Positions 6,769 to 16,419 of a DNA stretch of 64,000 nucleotides are shown in pieces (position 1 is the first letter of the stretch; every line of letters begins with the position of its first letter). The stretch is taken from contig NZ_JAHVHW010000004.1 of NCBI RefSeq assembly GCF_019802055.1, positions 186,001-250,000 of the forward strand, given 5' to 3'. Source of the stretch: Ferrimonas balearica (GTDB lineage: Bacteria > Pseudomonadota > Gammaproteobacteria > Enterobacterales > Shewanellaceae). The notes beneath the pieces are model-generated. The model worked only from the letters and a program-made list of their open reading frames with translations, ran no database searches and was not told the DNA's origin. A program made the position numbers and the translations under genes.

Positions 6769-8475
6769 ATGAAACTGAATAAATTGCTGGTAGCCGTTGC
6801 GGTTTCAGCAGCACTTGCTGGCTGTAATGACGACGACACCATCCAGGTCGAATGTGGCGAAGGTTCCGTACTGAATCCAAACACCAATGTGTGTGAAGTC
6901 ATTCCGGTTGAGCCGCCGCCGGCGGTAGAGTGTGGCGAAGGCACTGTACTCAACCCGGAAACCAACAGCTGCGAAATCCCCCCTTCTGAAGGGCCCATTG
7001 ATTTCTACAACAGCGCCAACTGGGCGGAAACCTTCCCTGAGCAGCACACCTCCTGGGCAGAAACCGAACAGAATACTCCGGAAGCCGGCCCGACCGACCT
7101 GCTGGAAGAGAACCCGAACCTGGTGGTTGCCTGGGCGGGCTACGGCTTTGCCAAGGACTACAACCGCGCCCGTGGTCACCACTTTGCCCTGACCGACGTG
7201 ATCTCCACCCTGCGTACCGGCAGCCCGATGCTGGTGGATGGCGTGGTGGTTGGCGAAGCGATGCCCGCCAGCTGCTGGGGCTGTAAGACCCCGGATATCG
7301 CCCGCATGTATGACGAAGTGGGCGAAGCCAACTTCTCCAACAACTCCTGGTCCACCTGGGGCCATGAGATGGCCAACACCATCGGTTGTGCCGACTGTCA
7401 CGAGCTGGGTGAAGACCAGATCCGTCTGTCCCGCCCCTACACCGACCGCGCCATGACCGCCATCGGCCGCACCTTCGAAGCTCAGGATGCCGGTGAGAAG
7501 GCCAACCAGGTGTGTGCTCAGTGCCACGTGGAATACTACTTCGATGGCACCGACTCCAAGAAAGTGAAGTACCCCTGGGATTACTGGGTGCCCGGTGTGA
7601 ACACCGACTACGCCTCCGTAGTGAGCTACGAGGGCACCGACGGTCTGTATGAAGGTTTTGCCGCTGAAGCCCAGCTGGCTTACTTCGACTACAAAGGCTA
7701 CAAGGATTGGACCAACGCCATCTCCGGTACGCCGAACCTGAAGACTCAGCACCCTGAGTATGAAAACCTGGTTGACCGTACCAGCCACGTGATGTCCAGC
7801 CACCTCGACTTCACCTGTGCCACCTGTCACATGCCGAAAGCGGAAAATGAAAGTGGCATGGAGTACTCCCGTCACAACGTCCGCTTCGACGCCAACAACC
7901 TGCCGAGCAGCTGTCTGGGTTGTCACAGCGCCGAGTCCTTTGAGCCGATGATGAAAGGCCGCAAGGATGAGATCAAAGCGCTGCGCTTCGGTGAGAACGG
8001 CACTGACGCTCGCCTGACTGAGCTGCACTTCACTGCGCAAGCCATCTGGTCTGCCAACGGTGTTGAAGGTCTGGCGGAAGGTAAGAGCATCGGCGAAGCC
8101 AAAGCCAACTACGAAGGCGCCCTGAAAGCGGGCACCGAGCTGGCCGGCGAGATGAACAGCCTGCTGACCAAGATCCGTAACGCTCAGTGGTTCTGGGACA
8201 GCGCGACTGCCTCTCACGGTATCCACGCTCACAACAAGGCTGAAGCGGTACGTCTGCTGACCAAGTCCAACGAAATCATCGATGCGGCGCTGGCTGAAGC
8301 AGCGGTTCTGGTGGCGAAGTACGCGCCGGATTATGTCTTCGATATCACTACCGTAGACACCAAAGCGAAAGCCCAGCCTCTGGCCGGTCTGGACCTGGAG
8401 AAGATGCAAGGCGACAAGGACCAGTTCATCTCCGAGCGGGTTGAGAAAGAGTGGCCGCACGAACTTAAGAAGTAA
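6769..8475 (+). CDS. nrfA: Ammonia-forming cytochrome c nitrite reductase NrfA, lipoprotein form
   Basis: Reduces nitrite to ammonium in the periplasm. It has five haem sites: the catalytic CWGCK of NrfA, then CADCH, CAQCH, CATCH and CLGCH. CHVEYYFDG, KYPWDYW and QHPEYEN match active-site and calcium-site regions of the family. Unusually, the start has a lipobox (LAGC, Cys19), so the enzyme should be lipid-anchored. Between the lipobox and the catalytic domain are two copies of an 18-residue motif, VECGEG-x-VLNP-x-TN-x-CE, at residues 27-44 and 53-70, each with two cysteines. No nrfBCD, nrfH or maturation genes are adjacent, so the electron donor is probably encoded elsewhere (CymA in Shewanella-type bacteria). 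The start at 6769 is chosen for its spacing from AGAGGG; an ATG at 6766 and a TTG at 6754 are in frame. Confidence 0.95.
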   Translation: MKLNKLLVAVAVSAALAGCNDDDTIQVECGEGSVLNPNTNVCEVIPVEPPPAVECGEGTVLNPETNSCEIPPSEGPIDFYNSANWAETFPEQHTSWAETEQNTPEAGPTDLLEENPNLVVAWAGYGFAKDYNRARGHHFALTDVISTLRTGSPMLVDGVVVGEAMPASCWGCKTPDIARMYDEVGEANFSNNSWSTWGHEMANTIGCADCHELGEDQIRLSRPYTDRAMTAIGRTFEAQDAGEKANQVCAQCHVEYYFDGTDSKKVKYPWDYWVPGVNTDYASVVSYEGTDGLYEGFAAEAQLAYFDYKGYKDWTNAISGTPNLKTQHPEYENLVDRTSHVMSSHLDFTCATCHMPKAENESGMEYSRHNVRFDANNLPSSCLGCHSAESFEPMMKGRKDEIKALRFGENGTDARLTELHFTAQAIWSANGVEGLAEGKSIGEAKANYEGALKAGTELAGEMNSLLTKIRNAQWFWDSATASHGIHAHNKAEAVRLLTKSNEIIDAALAEAAVLVAKYAPDYVFDITTVDTKAKAQPLAGLDLEKMQGDKDQFISERVEKEWPHELKK

Positions 8476-8603
8476 GGCGATAACTGGCGACACTCGTGCC
8501 GGAGTTCATCCGCTCCGGCTGTCATCATCCCATTTGACGTCGCCAGCGTCGCCGGGGCTCATCATCCCCCGGTCGACAAACGCTTAATTCTTAAGTGCCC
8601 TGA

Positions 8604-8640
8604 CATCCCTTTCGTGGCAACACGGAAGGGATGTTTTTTT
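8604..8640 (+). terminator. Terminator after nrfA
   Basis: CATCCCTTTCGTG and CACGGAAGGGATG pair around a GCAA loop and are followed by T7. Confidence 0.9.
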
Positions 8641-8660
8641 GTCTCTTCGTAGCGTGTCTT

Positions 8661-8735
8661 CGTAGCGTGGGCTTATAGCCCACGGACCGCGCCATATCCA
8701 AAGCACCATAACCGTGGGCTCAAAACCCACGCTAC
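8661..8735. repeat. Pair of inverted REP-like palindromes (copies 3 and 4)
   Basis: CGTAGCGTGGGCT-TAT-AGCCCACGG at 8661-8685 and CCGTGGGCT-CAA-AACCCACGCTAC at 8712-8735 face each other in opposite orientation about 26 nt apart, like a BIME unit. A truncated CGTAGCGTG lies at 8648. With the nrfA terminator this accounts for the gap 8476-8797. Confidence 0.75.
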
Positions 8736-8797
8736 CAATTCGAGACACCACTTATCGAAGGTTAGGGTAACGCGCATGCGGCGGGCAGAACTGGGGC

Positions 8798-9436
8798 TTA
8801 TTGCTTATCCAATAACGGCGCGAGATGGTATTCCCAGGTTTGGTACTGCAACTGTCGCAGCGCACTGGCCGTGGGCTCCGGGTAGGTGCCCATCACTTCG
8901 GCGATCCCATCGGTGCTCAGATAGAGATACAGCACCCGCTCTTGCAGCGTCTGCGCTGGTGCGGTCGCCCCGAACCGGCGCAGTTCGCCGCAGAGAAATG
9001 CCACAATCCACTGCTGATGGTAACGCTCCAGCTCAGCGAACTCCGGCAGGGTTTCCCACAGTGTGCTGAGAGAAGCGTAGTGGGTGCCATGCTCGGGAAT
9101 GGTGTTGACCTCGTGATTAAGACGCAGGAAAAACGCCCGCCAATCCAGCGCCTGATACGCCTCCTCCTGAAAGCGTTGACACACCGCCCGGACATGCTCC
9201 AGCCAGCGGTCCGCAATGGCATAGAGAATCGCTTCTTTGTTGGGGAAGAACTGGTAAAGCGAGGTGATGTCCACATTGGCGTGTTTGGCGATCGCATTGG
9301 TGTTCACCGCGGCAAACCCACGCTCAATTACCAGCGCCGAGGTCGAGGCGAAGATGGTTTCGATCAACTTGCGGGTACGCAGTTGCTTGGGCTGTTTACG
9401 CATCATCAGGTGTGGGGGGATAGGCGGCTTATTCAC
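8798..9436 (-). CDS. TetR family transcriptional regulator
   Basis: A 212-residue protein with the TetR layout. Residues 15-70 hold the helix-turn-helix (LIETIFASTSALVIERG, then TNAIAKHANVDITSLYQFFPNKEAIL); the FPNKEAIL segment closes the DNA-binding domain. The rest is an all-helical ligand domain without family-specific motifs that I recognise. The start is a GTG with AAGGA seven nt upstream; an ATG lies ten codons in. It is divergent from the amidohydrolase gene, which it may regulate (inference from position). Confidence 0.9.
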   Translation of the reverse strand: MNKPPIPPHLMMRKQPKQLRTRKLIETIFASTSALVIERGFAAVNTNAIAKHANVDITSLYQFFPNKEAILYAIADRWLEHVRAVCQRFQEEAYQALDWRAFFLRLNHEVNTIPEHGTHYASLSTLWETLPEFAELERYHQQWIVAFLCGELRRFGATAPAQTLQERVLYLYLSTDGIAEVMGTYPEPTASALRQLQYQTWEYHLAPLLDKQ

Positions 9437-9668
9437 AAATCATCCTTAAACAGTGAACGCCAAGCGATTGTATCACCCATTGCCCTATCCGCTGCGTGCA
9501 AACCAGTTGTTAAGTTTAATCGCCACCCGCTCCGACCCCCTAAAAATAAACCCTGATAAAACCGCCACCCTTCCACTTTTTTTACAGCAATAACTGGAAT
9601 CCTGTTGCTTAATGCTAAACACCCGATTAGGTTAAACATTCACCAGTGGAACCAATCGGAGGGATCCA

Positions 9669-11690
9669 ATGCGACACCACAACTGGCCTCTCGGCCTGGC
9701 GGTAACCACAGCACTGCTGATTCAGGGATGTGGCGGTGACACCGCTTATCAGCACACGCCTGCGGACACTGTCTATACCAACGGTTACATCTACACGGTG
9801 GATGAGGGACAACAAGTCGCCGCCGCCGTCGCCATTCTGAACGGCAGTTTTGTCTATGTCGGTGATGCTGACGGGGTTGAGGCGCACATCGGCACCACCA
9901 CCGAAGTTATCAATCTCAACGGCAAGATGGCGATGCCGGGCCTGCACGATATCCATATCCACCCCCTCGGGATTGTGGCGCTGGATGCTTGTGACCTGGA
10001 CAGCCAGGGGCTCTCATTGGATGAGCTGGTGACCTTCCTCAATCAGTGTTTCGATAAGTACCAGTACCCCAGCGGCAGCGATGTGGTGGTGTACCAATGG
10101 AATCCCTTCGTGGGCAGTGAGCCCAATGCCCGCTACCCCACCATTCGGGCCGCTCTGGATGCCGTATCCACTGACCACGCCATCTTTCTGATGGGCAGCG
10201 ATGGCCACCACGGTGCCGCGAACTCAGTGGCGTTGGCCCGGGCCACATCCCCGGATGGAGAGGTTGTGGGCTTGTCTGCGGCAACCATCGCCGAGCACTT
10301 TTCCGACTACGCGATCAATATCGGCGTAGACCAGCTGGGCGAACCGGATGGCAACCTGACCGAAGGGGCCCGGGATCTGATCGACTTCCCCAGCCTGCTG
10401 GATTACGACCTGGAGCTGTACAAGCCGATCCTGCCGGAGGTGGCGGCCAAGCTGAACTATTACGGCATCACCTCGATTCAGGATGCGGCAGCAGGGCCAG
10501 GCAGTATCGAGATCCTCTCCTATATGGCTGAGCAGGATATGTTGACCTTCCGCGCCACGGCCGCCCTGCACTACCAGTCATTCGCCAAGGAGTACCCGGA
10601 GCAGGACGCCCTGTTTGCGGCCCTGGATAAAGCCCGAGCGGAGTTCGACCCCTACGACTACATCAAGGCGGACACCGTGAAGTTTTTCGCCGACGGCGTA
10701 ATTGAGGGTAACCCCTTTACCTACCCACCGACGCTGCCCAACGCCGCCATGCTTGAGCGCTATGAGCAACCGATCATCCAGTTCGATGAGGAGGCGCTGA
10801 CCGTTGAGTTGTTGGGGTATGTGGATCTGGATGGAGCCGTTTGTACCGAAGTGAGGGCGCAACCGGAGCAGTTCGATGAAGCCGCAGAAGTGGCCGCCTT
10901 TATCGATGAGCAGGGCCACCATCCCCAACAGTGCCAAATCAGCTTTGGTCTGCTGGAAACCCCGGAAGCGGTGTTGATGGACAGCGTGCCGAAATTGGCT
11001 GGCGCTGACTACACCATCCATATCCACGCCATTGGTGACCGTGCTGCCCGGGTGGCGATCAACGCGCTGGAAGCGGCGAAGAACGTGGCGGGTGCCGAAA
11101 GCCTGCCCCATCAGCTGGCTCACCTGCAGGTGGTGCATCCGGATGACCAGGTTCGCATCGGGGAACTGGGGATCTACACCGCCTTTACCTACGGCTGGAT
11201 CTGGCCGGAGTACCTCTACGATCTCACCATCAACCCCTTTATCGACCAGCTCGACAGTCTGGAACCGGAAGACCTCTACAACCCGGCCAACTACCTGATG
11301 CAGAACGTCTACCCTACCCGAACCGTCTGGGCCAACGGCGCTAACCTGGCGGCAGGCAGCGACGCCCCCGTGGACACCCGCGAGCCACTGCCCTTCTACC
11401 ATATGATTCAGGGCTATCTGCGGGCCAATGAGGAGGGCTTCGTGATGAACGAGTCTGAGCGTGTGGACTTTGCGGATATGGTGGCCGCCTACACCATCAA
11501 CGGCGCCAGGGCGCTGCGTCAGAATGACATAACCGGCTCCATCGAGGTGGGTAAGCGGGCGGATATGATCATTCTGGACCGCAACATCATTGAGGTCGCG
11601 AACGGTGAAACTCCCTGGGAGGTAGCGGAAACCGAGGTACTTCGCACCCTGTTCGACGGCAACGTGGTGTATGACGCCCTGAGTCAGTAA
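9669..11690 (+). CDS. Amidohydrolase family 3 (YtcJ-like) lipoprotein
   Basis: A 673-residue metal-dependent hydrolase. A lipobox (LIQGC, Cys21) predicts export and lipid anchoring. The family pattern follows: a VAILNGSFVYVGD strand, MPGLHDIHIHP (HxH metal ligands near residues 98-100), VKFFADGVIEGN, IHIHAIGDRAAR near residues 450-460, and AAGSDAPVDTREP with the metal-binding Asp. The C-terminal strand GKRADMIILDRN closes the urease-type composite domain. Substrates in this family are amides or imides, often unknown. The ribosome binding site GGAGGG lies 5 nt before the ATG. It stands alone, divergent from a TetR regulator. Confidence 0.88.
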   Translation: MRHHNWPLGLAVTTALLIQGCGGDTAYQHTPADTVYTNGYIYTVDEGQQVAAAVAILNGSFVYVGDADGVEAHIGTTTEVINLNGKMAMPGLHDIHIHPLGIVALDACDLDSQGLSLDELVTFLNQCFDKYQYPSGSDVVVYQWNPFVGSEPNARYPTIRAALDAVSTDHAIFLMGSDGHHGAANSVALARATSPDGEVVGLSAATIAEHFSDYAINIGVDQLGEPDGNLTEGARDLIDFPSLLDYDLELYKPILPEVAAKLNYYGITSIQDAAAGPGSIEILSYMAEQDMLTFRATAALHYQSFAKEYPEQDALFAALDKARAEFDPYDYIKADTVKFFADGVIEGNPFTYPPTLPNAAMLERYEQPIIQFDEEALTVELLGYVDLDGAVCTEVRAQPEQFDEAAEVAAFIDEQGHHPQQCQISFGLLETPEAVLMDSVPKLAGADYTIHIHAIGDRAARVAINALEAAKNVAGAESLPHQLAHLQVVHPDDQVRIGELGIYTAFTYGWIWPEYLYDLTINPFIDQLDSLEPEDLYNPANYLMQNVYPTRTVWANGANLAAGSDAPVDTREPLPFYHMIQGYLRANEEGFVMNESERVDFADMVAAYTINGARALRQNDITGSIEVGKRADMIILDRNIIEVANGETPWEVAETEVLRTLFDGNVVYDALSQ

Positions 11691-11712
11691 CCGCCACCTG
11701 ACGTCGGGACAC

Positions 11713-11745
11713 AAAAAAGCCCCAAGCAATCGCTTGGGGCTTTCT
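11713..11745. terminator. Bidirectional terminator between amidohydrolase and guaA
   Basis: AAAAAAGCCCCAAGC-AATC-GCTTGGGGCTTTCT forms a strong hairpin with an A tract on one side and a short T run on the other, between two convergent genes. Confidence 0.85.
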
Positions 11746-11777
11746 GTTATCTCGTTGCCTTCAGGCCAGCGAGGGGA

Positions 11778-13352
11778 TTATTCCCACTCGATGGTCGCCG
11801 GCGGCTTACCGGAGATGTCGTACACCACGCGGGAGATGCCGTTGACTTCGTTGATGATGCGGTTGGATACGCGACCCAGGAAGTCGTAAGGCAGGTGGGC
11901 CCAGTGGGCGGTCATAAAGTCGATGGTTTCCACGGCACGCAGGGAGACAACCCAGTCGTACTTACGGCCATCGCCCATTACGCCAACGGAGCGTACCGGC
12001 AGGAACACGGTGAACGCCTGGGAAACCTTGTTGTACAGGTCAGCCTTGTGCAGCTCTTCGATGAAGATGGCGTCGGCACGGCGCAGCAGGTCGCAGTACT
12101 CTTTCTTCACTTCACCCAGTACACGTACGCCCAGACCCGGACCCGGGAAGGGGTGGCGGTACAGCATGTTGTAGGGCAGACCCAGTTCCAGACCGATCTT
12201 GCGCACTTCGTCTTTGAACAGCTCGGTCAGCGGCTCAACCAGACCCAGCTCCATATCTTCCGGCAGACCGCCCACGTTGTGGTGGGACTTGATCACGTGT
12301 GCCTTGCCGGTGGCCGCGCCAGCGGATTCGATCACATCCGGGTAGATGGTGCCCTGGGCCAGCCATTTCACGTCCTGGATCTTGCCGGCTTCCTCATCGA
12401 ACACTTCGATGAAGGTGTGGCCGATCATCTTACGCTTGGCTTCCGGGTCTTCGATGCCTTCCAGGGCGGACAGGAAGCGCTGCTCAGCGTCAACGCGAAC
12501 GATGTTGAGACCGAAGTGGTCGCCAAACATCTCCATCACCTGATCGCCTTCGTTCAGACGCAGCAGGCCGTTGTCCACGAACACACAGGTCAGCTGGCTG
12601 CCGATGGCGCGGTGCAGCAGCATCGCTACCACGGAGGAGTCTACGCCGCCGGACAGACCCAGAATCACCTTGTCGCCACCCACTTTCTCTTTGATGCGGG
12701 CGATGGCGTCTTCGATGATCGCTTCGGAGGTCCACTTAGCTTCACAGCCACAGATGTTCAGTACGAAGTGCTCCAGCATGCGCTTGCCCTGCTTGGAGTG
12801 GGTCACTTCCGGGTGGAACTGAACGCCGTAGAAGTTACGGGTTTCGTCGGCCATGGCGGCAAACGGGCAGGTTTCGGTTTCGGCCACTTTGCTGAAGCCT
12901 TCCGGGATGGCAACCACTTTGTCACCGTGGCTCATCCAAACGTCCAGCAGCGCTTTGCCGTCTTCGGCAAGGGCGTCTTCGATGTTTTCAAACATCTTGG
13001 TGGGCTCGATCACCTTCACCTGGGCGTAGCCAAACTCACGCAGGTCGGAGCCAGCCACTTTACCACCCAGCTGCTCGGCCATGGTCTGCATGCCGTAGCA
13101 CACGCCCAGTACCGGTACGCCAGCGTCGAACACGTACTGAGGGGCGCGGGGGGAGCCCGGCTCAGTTACGGATTCCGGGCCGCCGGAGAGGATGATGCCG
13201 GTCGGGTTGAAGTTGCGGATCTGCTCTTCGGTAACGTCCCAGCCCCACAGCTCACAGTACACGCCGATTTCACGGATGCGGCGGGCAATTAGCTGGGTGT
13301 ACTGAGAACCGAAGTCCAGGATCAGGATACGGTGGTCATGGATGTTGCTCAT
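11778..13352 (-). CDS. guaA: GMP synthase (glutamine-hydrolysing)
   Basis: Converts XMP to GMP with ATP and glutamine. The class I glutamine amidotransferase domain occupies about residues 8-200, with the nucleophile Cys85 in GVCYGMQ and the FHPEVTHS motif near residue 180. The ATP pyrophosphatase domain follows with the P-loop LSGGVDSSV near residue 235. The C-terminal dimerisation domain ends in PPATIEWE, the canonical end of GuaA. 524 residues is the normal length. It lies 69 nt downstream of guaB, in the usual guaBA operon. Confidence 0.98.
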   Translation of the reverse strand: MSNIHDHRILILDFGSQYTQLIARRIREIGVYCELWGWDVTEEQIRNFNPTGIILSGGPESVTEPGSPRAPQYVFDAGVPVLGVCYGMQTMAEQLGGKVAGSDLREFGYAQVKVIEPTKMFENIEDALAEDGKALLDVWMSHGDKVVAIPEGFSKVAETETCPFAAMADETRNFYGVQFHPEVTHSKQGKRMLEHFVLNICGCEAKWTSEAIIEDAIARIKEKVGGDKVILGLSGGVDSSVVAMLLHRAIGSQLTCVFVDNGLLRLNEGDQVMEMFGDHFGLNIVRVDAEQRFLSALEGIEDPEAKRKMIGHTFIEVFDEEAGKIQDVKWLAQGTIYPDVIESAGAATGKAHVIKSHHNVGGLPEDMELGLVEPLTELFKDEVRKIGLELGLPYNMLYRHPFPGPGLGVRVLGEVKKEYCDLLRRADAIFIEELHKADLYNKVSQAFTVFLPVRSVGVMGDGRKYDWVVSLRAVETIDFMTAHWAHLPYDFLGRVSNRIINEVNGISRVVYDISGKPPATIEWE

Positions 13353-13383
13353 GAGATGTTCTTTCTCTTTCTAATGATGTTGA

Positions 13384-13411
13384 AAAGTGGGCCGGTAACC
13401 CGGCCCACTTT
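13384..13411 (-). other. Perfect hairpin between guaB and guaA
   Basis: A 12-bp stem (AAAGTGGGCCGG and its complement) with a 4-nt loop fills most of the 69-nt spacer between guaB and guaA. On the minus strand it is followed by only a short TTTTC, so it could act as an attenuator, an mRNA stabiliser or a weak terminator. Confidence 0.6.
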
Positions 13412-13421
13412 CTGAATGCGA

Positions 13422-14885
13422 TTATCCCAGACGATAGTTGGGCGCTTCTTTGGTGATCGTCACATCGTGAACGTGACTCTCTTTGATACCGGCGCCGGAG
13501 ATGCGAACGAACTCCGCTTTGGTGCGCAGCTCTTCGATGGTGGCGCAGCCGGTCAGACCCATACAGGAGCGCAGGCCGCCCATCTGCTGGTGGATGATCT
13601 CTTTGAGTTTGCCTTTGTAGGGGATGCGACCTTCAATTCCTTCCGGCACCATCTTGTCCGCCGCGTTGTCGGACTGGAAGTAACGGTCGGAGGAACCTTT
13701 GGTCATGGCGCCCAGAGAGCCCATACCACGGTAGGATTTGAAGGCACGGCCCTGGTACAGCTCAATCTCACCCGGGGCTTCTTCGGTACCGGCGAACAGG
13801 CCGCCAGCCATCACAACGGAAGCGCCAGCGGCGATCGCTTTGGCGATGTCGCCGGAGAAGCGGATACCACCATCGGCAATTACCGGGATGCCGTGCTGGT
13901 TACATACGGCGGCGGCTTCGGCAACGGCGGTGATCTGCGGAACACCTACGCCGGTCACGATGCGGGTGGTACAGATGGAGCCCGGGCCGATGCCCACTTT
14001 CACTGCATCCACACCGGCTTCAATCAGAGCCAGAGCGCCTGCGGCAGTGGCCACGTTGCCACCGACAATCTGAACGTCCGGGAACGCCTGACGGGTTTCG
14101 CGGATGCGCTGCAGAACGCCTTCGGAGTGGCCGTGGGAGGAGTCGATAAGGATAACGTCAACGCCCGCTTCCACCAGGGCAGCAACGCGCTCTTCGTTAC
14201 CGGCACCGGCGCCAACAGCGGCACCACAGCGCAGACGACCCAGTTCGTCCTTACAGGCGTGGGGTTTGCGCTCGGCTTTCTGGAAATCTTTTACGGTGAT
14301 CATGCCCTTCAGGGTGAACTGGTCGTCCACCACCAGCACCTTCTCAATGCGGTGCTTGTGCATCAGGGCCTGAGCGTCGGTGAGGGGGGCACCTTCGCGA
14401 ACGGTAACCAGACGCTCTTTCGGAGTCATCACTTCGGCTACGGTCAGGTCCGGGTCGGTCACGAAGCGAACGTCACGACCGGTGATGATGCCGATCAGTT
14501 CGTTGTTTTCGGCCACCACCGGGTAACCGGCAAAACCGTTTACTTCCGCCATCTCACGCAGGGTACGCATGTTCACGTCGGGGGTAACGGTGATCGGGTC
14601 CTGCACGATACCGGCTTCGTACTTCTTCACTTTGCGCACTTCAGCAGCTTGCTGCTCGATGCTCATGTTCTTGTGAATAAAGCCGATGCCACCTTCCTGA
14701 GCCATGGCGATCGCCAGACGGGCTTCAGTCACGGTATCCATTGCTGCGGACAGCAGAGGCAGATTGAGGCTGATGGTTTTGGTCAGCTGAGTGCCGAGAT
14801 TGGCAGTATTGGGCAGAACTGTAGAGTGGGCGGGAACCAGGAGGACGTCGTCGAACGTCAGAGCTTCTTGTTTGATGCGGAGCAT
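13422..14885 (-). CDS. guaB: IMP dehydrogenase
   Basis: Oxidises IMP to XMP with NAD, the committed step of GMP synthesis. The protein starts [18 protein letters not shown], has two CBS domains at about residues 95-205, and carries the catalytic-loop Cys in [13 protein letters not shown] near residue 305. The flap region [13 protein letters not shown] is present. At 487 residues it is the normal length. I choose the ATG at 14885 because GGTGGA lies 7 nt upstream and the protein then begins exactly like the family; an ATG three codons earlier is less well placed. Confidence 0.97.
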   Translation of the reverse strand: MLRIKQEALTFDDVLLVPAHSTVLPNTANLGTQLTKTISLNLPLLSAAMDTVTEARLAIAMAQEGGIGFIHKNMSIEQQAAEVRKVKKYEAGIVQDPITVTPDVNMRTLREMAEVNGFAGYPVVAENNELIGIITGRDVRFVTDPDLTVAEVMTPKERLVTVREGAPLTDAQALMHKHRIEKVLVVDDQFTLKGMITVKDFQKAERKPHACKDELGRLRCGAAVGAGAGNEERVAALVEAGVDVILIDSSHGHSEGVLQRIRETRQAFPDVQIVGGNVATAAGALALIEAGVDAVKVGIGPGSICTTRIVTGVGVPQITAVAEAAAVCNQHGIPVIADGGIRFSGDIAKAIAAGASVVMAGGLFAGTEEAPGEIELYQGRAFKSYRGMGSLGAMTKGSSDRYFQSDNAADKMVPEGIEGRIPYKGKLKEIIHQQMGGLRSCMGLTGCATIEELRTKAEFVRISGAGIKESHVHDVTITKEAPNYRLG

Positions 14886-14937
14886 ATGCAACATTCCACC
14901 GAATTTATGATTTGGAGAGGTAAAATATTGCGGTCGC

Positions 14938-14966
14938 ATTATAGCGACTTGCCCTTGCCCCGACAA
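14938..14966 (-). promoter_or_regulatory. Sigma-70 promoter of guaBA
   Basis: On the minus strand TTGTCG (-35) and TATAAT (-10) are separated by exactly 17 nt, ending 52 nt before the guaB start codon. The -35 box lies in the short divergent region shared with xseA. Confidence 0.75.
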
Positions 14967-15021
14967 ACGAAAGTTGATACCAATTGTCGATCATCTTCAC
15001 GAACCACAGCGAAAACGCCTT

Positions 15022-16356
15022 TTGTCCTCCTCCAACGCCGTTTATACCGTCTCCGCCCTTAACCGTCAGATTAAAGCCCTGCTGGAGCAGCAATGGGGCC
15101 GGGTTTGGCTCTCTGGAGAGATCTCCAACCTGGCGATGCCCGCCTCCGGTCACTGGTACTTCACCCTTAAAGATGACCGCAGTCAGCTGCGCTGCGCCAT
15201 GTTCAAAAGCCGCACCGCCCGGGTGGGATTCCGACCGGAACACGGCATGCAGGTGCTGGTGCGCGCCAACCTGACCATGTATGAGCCGCGCGGGGATCTG
15301 CAGTTGGTGGTGGAGTCGATGCAGCCGGCGGGAGATGGCCTGCTGCAGCAGCGTTTCGAGGCGCTGAAGATGCAACTGGCCAGCGAGGGCCTGTTCGCCA
15401 TGGAGGCGAAGCAGCCCCTGCCCCACCCCATTAAGCGGCTGGGGGTGATCACCAGCCCCAGCGGCGCGGCGATTCAGGATGTGCTGTCGGTACTGAAGCG
15501 GCGCGACCCGATGCTGGAGGTGATCGTCTACCCCACTCAGGTTCAGGGCGCGGAGGCCACGGCGCAGATCTGTCAGGCGATTCAGACCGTCAACGCCCGC
15601 AACGAGGTGGACGCTATTCTGCTGACCCGGGGCGGCGGCAGTCTGGAGGATCTCTGGTGTTTTAACGAGGAGGCGGTGGCGCGGGCCATCTACCACTCGA
15701 TGCTGCCCATCGTCAGCGCCGTCGGCCATGAGGTGGACACCACCATCGCCGACTACGTGGCGGATCTGCGCGCCCCCACGCCCTCTGCCGCAGCGGAGCT
15801 GCTGAGTCAGGATGCGGGGCTGAGGCTGGACCGGCTGGGTCGGGACCGTCAGCGGCTGGCCCAGGCCATGGTGGGGCAGCTGCGCCATCAACGGCAGCGT
15901 CTTGCCCTGCTGGCCACCCGCCTGAACGCCAACCATCCCAGCCGCAAGCTGGAGCAGCACGCCCAGCGTCTGGATGAGCTGAGCCTAAGACTGGACCGGG
16001 CGATGGCCAGCCAGTTGGGGGCACGCGCACAGAAGGTGGAGCGGCTGGAAGCGCGGCTTAATCGGTTCCACCCCACCCCACGACTGGCCGGGCTGGCCCA
16101 GCAGCTGACCGGGCTGGACCACCGCCTGAATCGCGCCATGTCGCAACACTTGCACCAGAGCCAATTGACCCTGGCTGGCCAGGTGGCGGCGCTGGAAGCG
16201 GTCAGCCCGTTGGCGGTGTTGTCCCGGGGCTACAGCATCCTGCAGGATGAGCAGGGGCAGACCATCAAGTCCACCGAACAGGTTGAGGTGGGGCAACGCC
16301 TTACCGCCCGGCTGCATCAGGGCAGTCTGGGGCTGCAGATTACCGACACCGAGTAA
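15022..16356 (+). CDS. xseA: Exodeoxyribonuclease VII large subunit
   Basis: With XseB it forms exonuclease VII, which degrades single-stranded DNA in repair. The N-terminal OB fold ([16 protein letters not shown] to about residue 100, with [20 protein letters not shown]) is followed by the catalytic domain ([56 protein letters not shown]) and a long coiled-coil region. No ATG fits. I place the start at a TTG (15022), where the alignment with E. coli XseA begins; a TTG at 14974 would add 16 residues. xseB is not adjacent. It is divergent from guaB. Confidence 0.93.
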   Translation: MSSSNAVYTVSALNRQIKALLEQQWGRVWLSGEISNLAMPASGHWYFTLKDDRSQLRCAMFKSRTARVGFRPEHGMQVLVRANLTMYEPRGDLQLVVESMQPAGDGLLQQRFEALKMQLASEGLFAMEAKQPLPHPIKRLGVITSPSGAAIQDVLSVLKRRDPMLEVIVYPTQVQGAEATAQICQAIQTVNARNEVDAILLTRGGGSLEDLWCFNEEAVARAIYHSMLPIVSAVGHEVDTTIADYVADLRAPTPSAAAELLSQDAGLRLDRLGRDRQRLAQAMVGQLRHQRQRLALLATRLNANHPSRKLEQHAQRLDELSLRLDRAMASQLGARAQKVERLEARLNRFHPTPRLAGLAQQLTGLDHRLNRAMSQHLHQSQLTLAGQVAALEAVSPLAVLSRGYSILQDEQGQTIKSTEQVEVGQRLTARLHQGSLGLQITDTE

Positions 16357-16373
16357 CGCTGCATACGGGAATA

Positions 16374-16400
16374 AAAAAAGGGGCCACAGCGGCCCCTTTT
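16374..16400. terminator. Bidirectional terminator after xseA
   Basis: An AAAAGGGGCC-ACAGC-GGCCCCTTTT hairpin between the convergent xseA and FAD oxidase genes. An extra A run on the left also gives a T tract on the minus strand. Confidence 0.88.
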
Positions 16401-16419
16401 CGATGTAATCCGGTCTGGT

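Noticed and set aside
6805-8493. Minus-strand open frame of 562 codons opposite nrfA
   Set aside because: Five haem motifs and the NrfA alignment lie on the plus strand; the opposite frame has no recognisable domain.
13416-15062. Plus-strand open frame of 548 codons opposite guaB
   Set aside because: guaB on the minus strand is certain and complete; the opposite frame is a GC-rich codon shadow with no domain.
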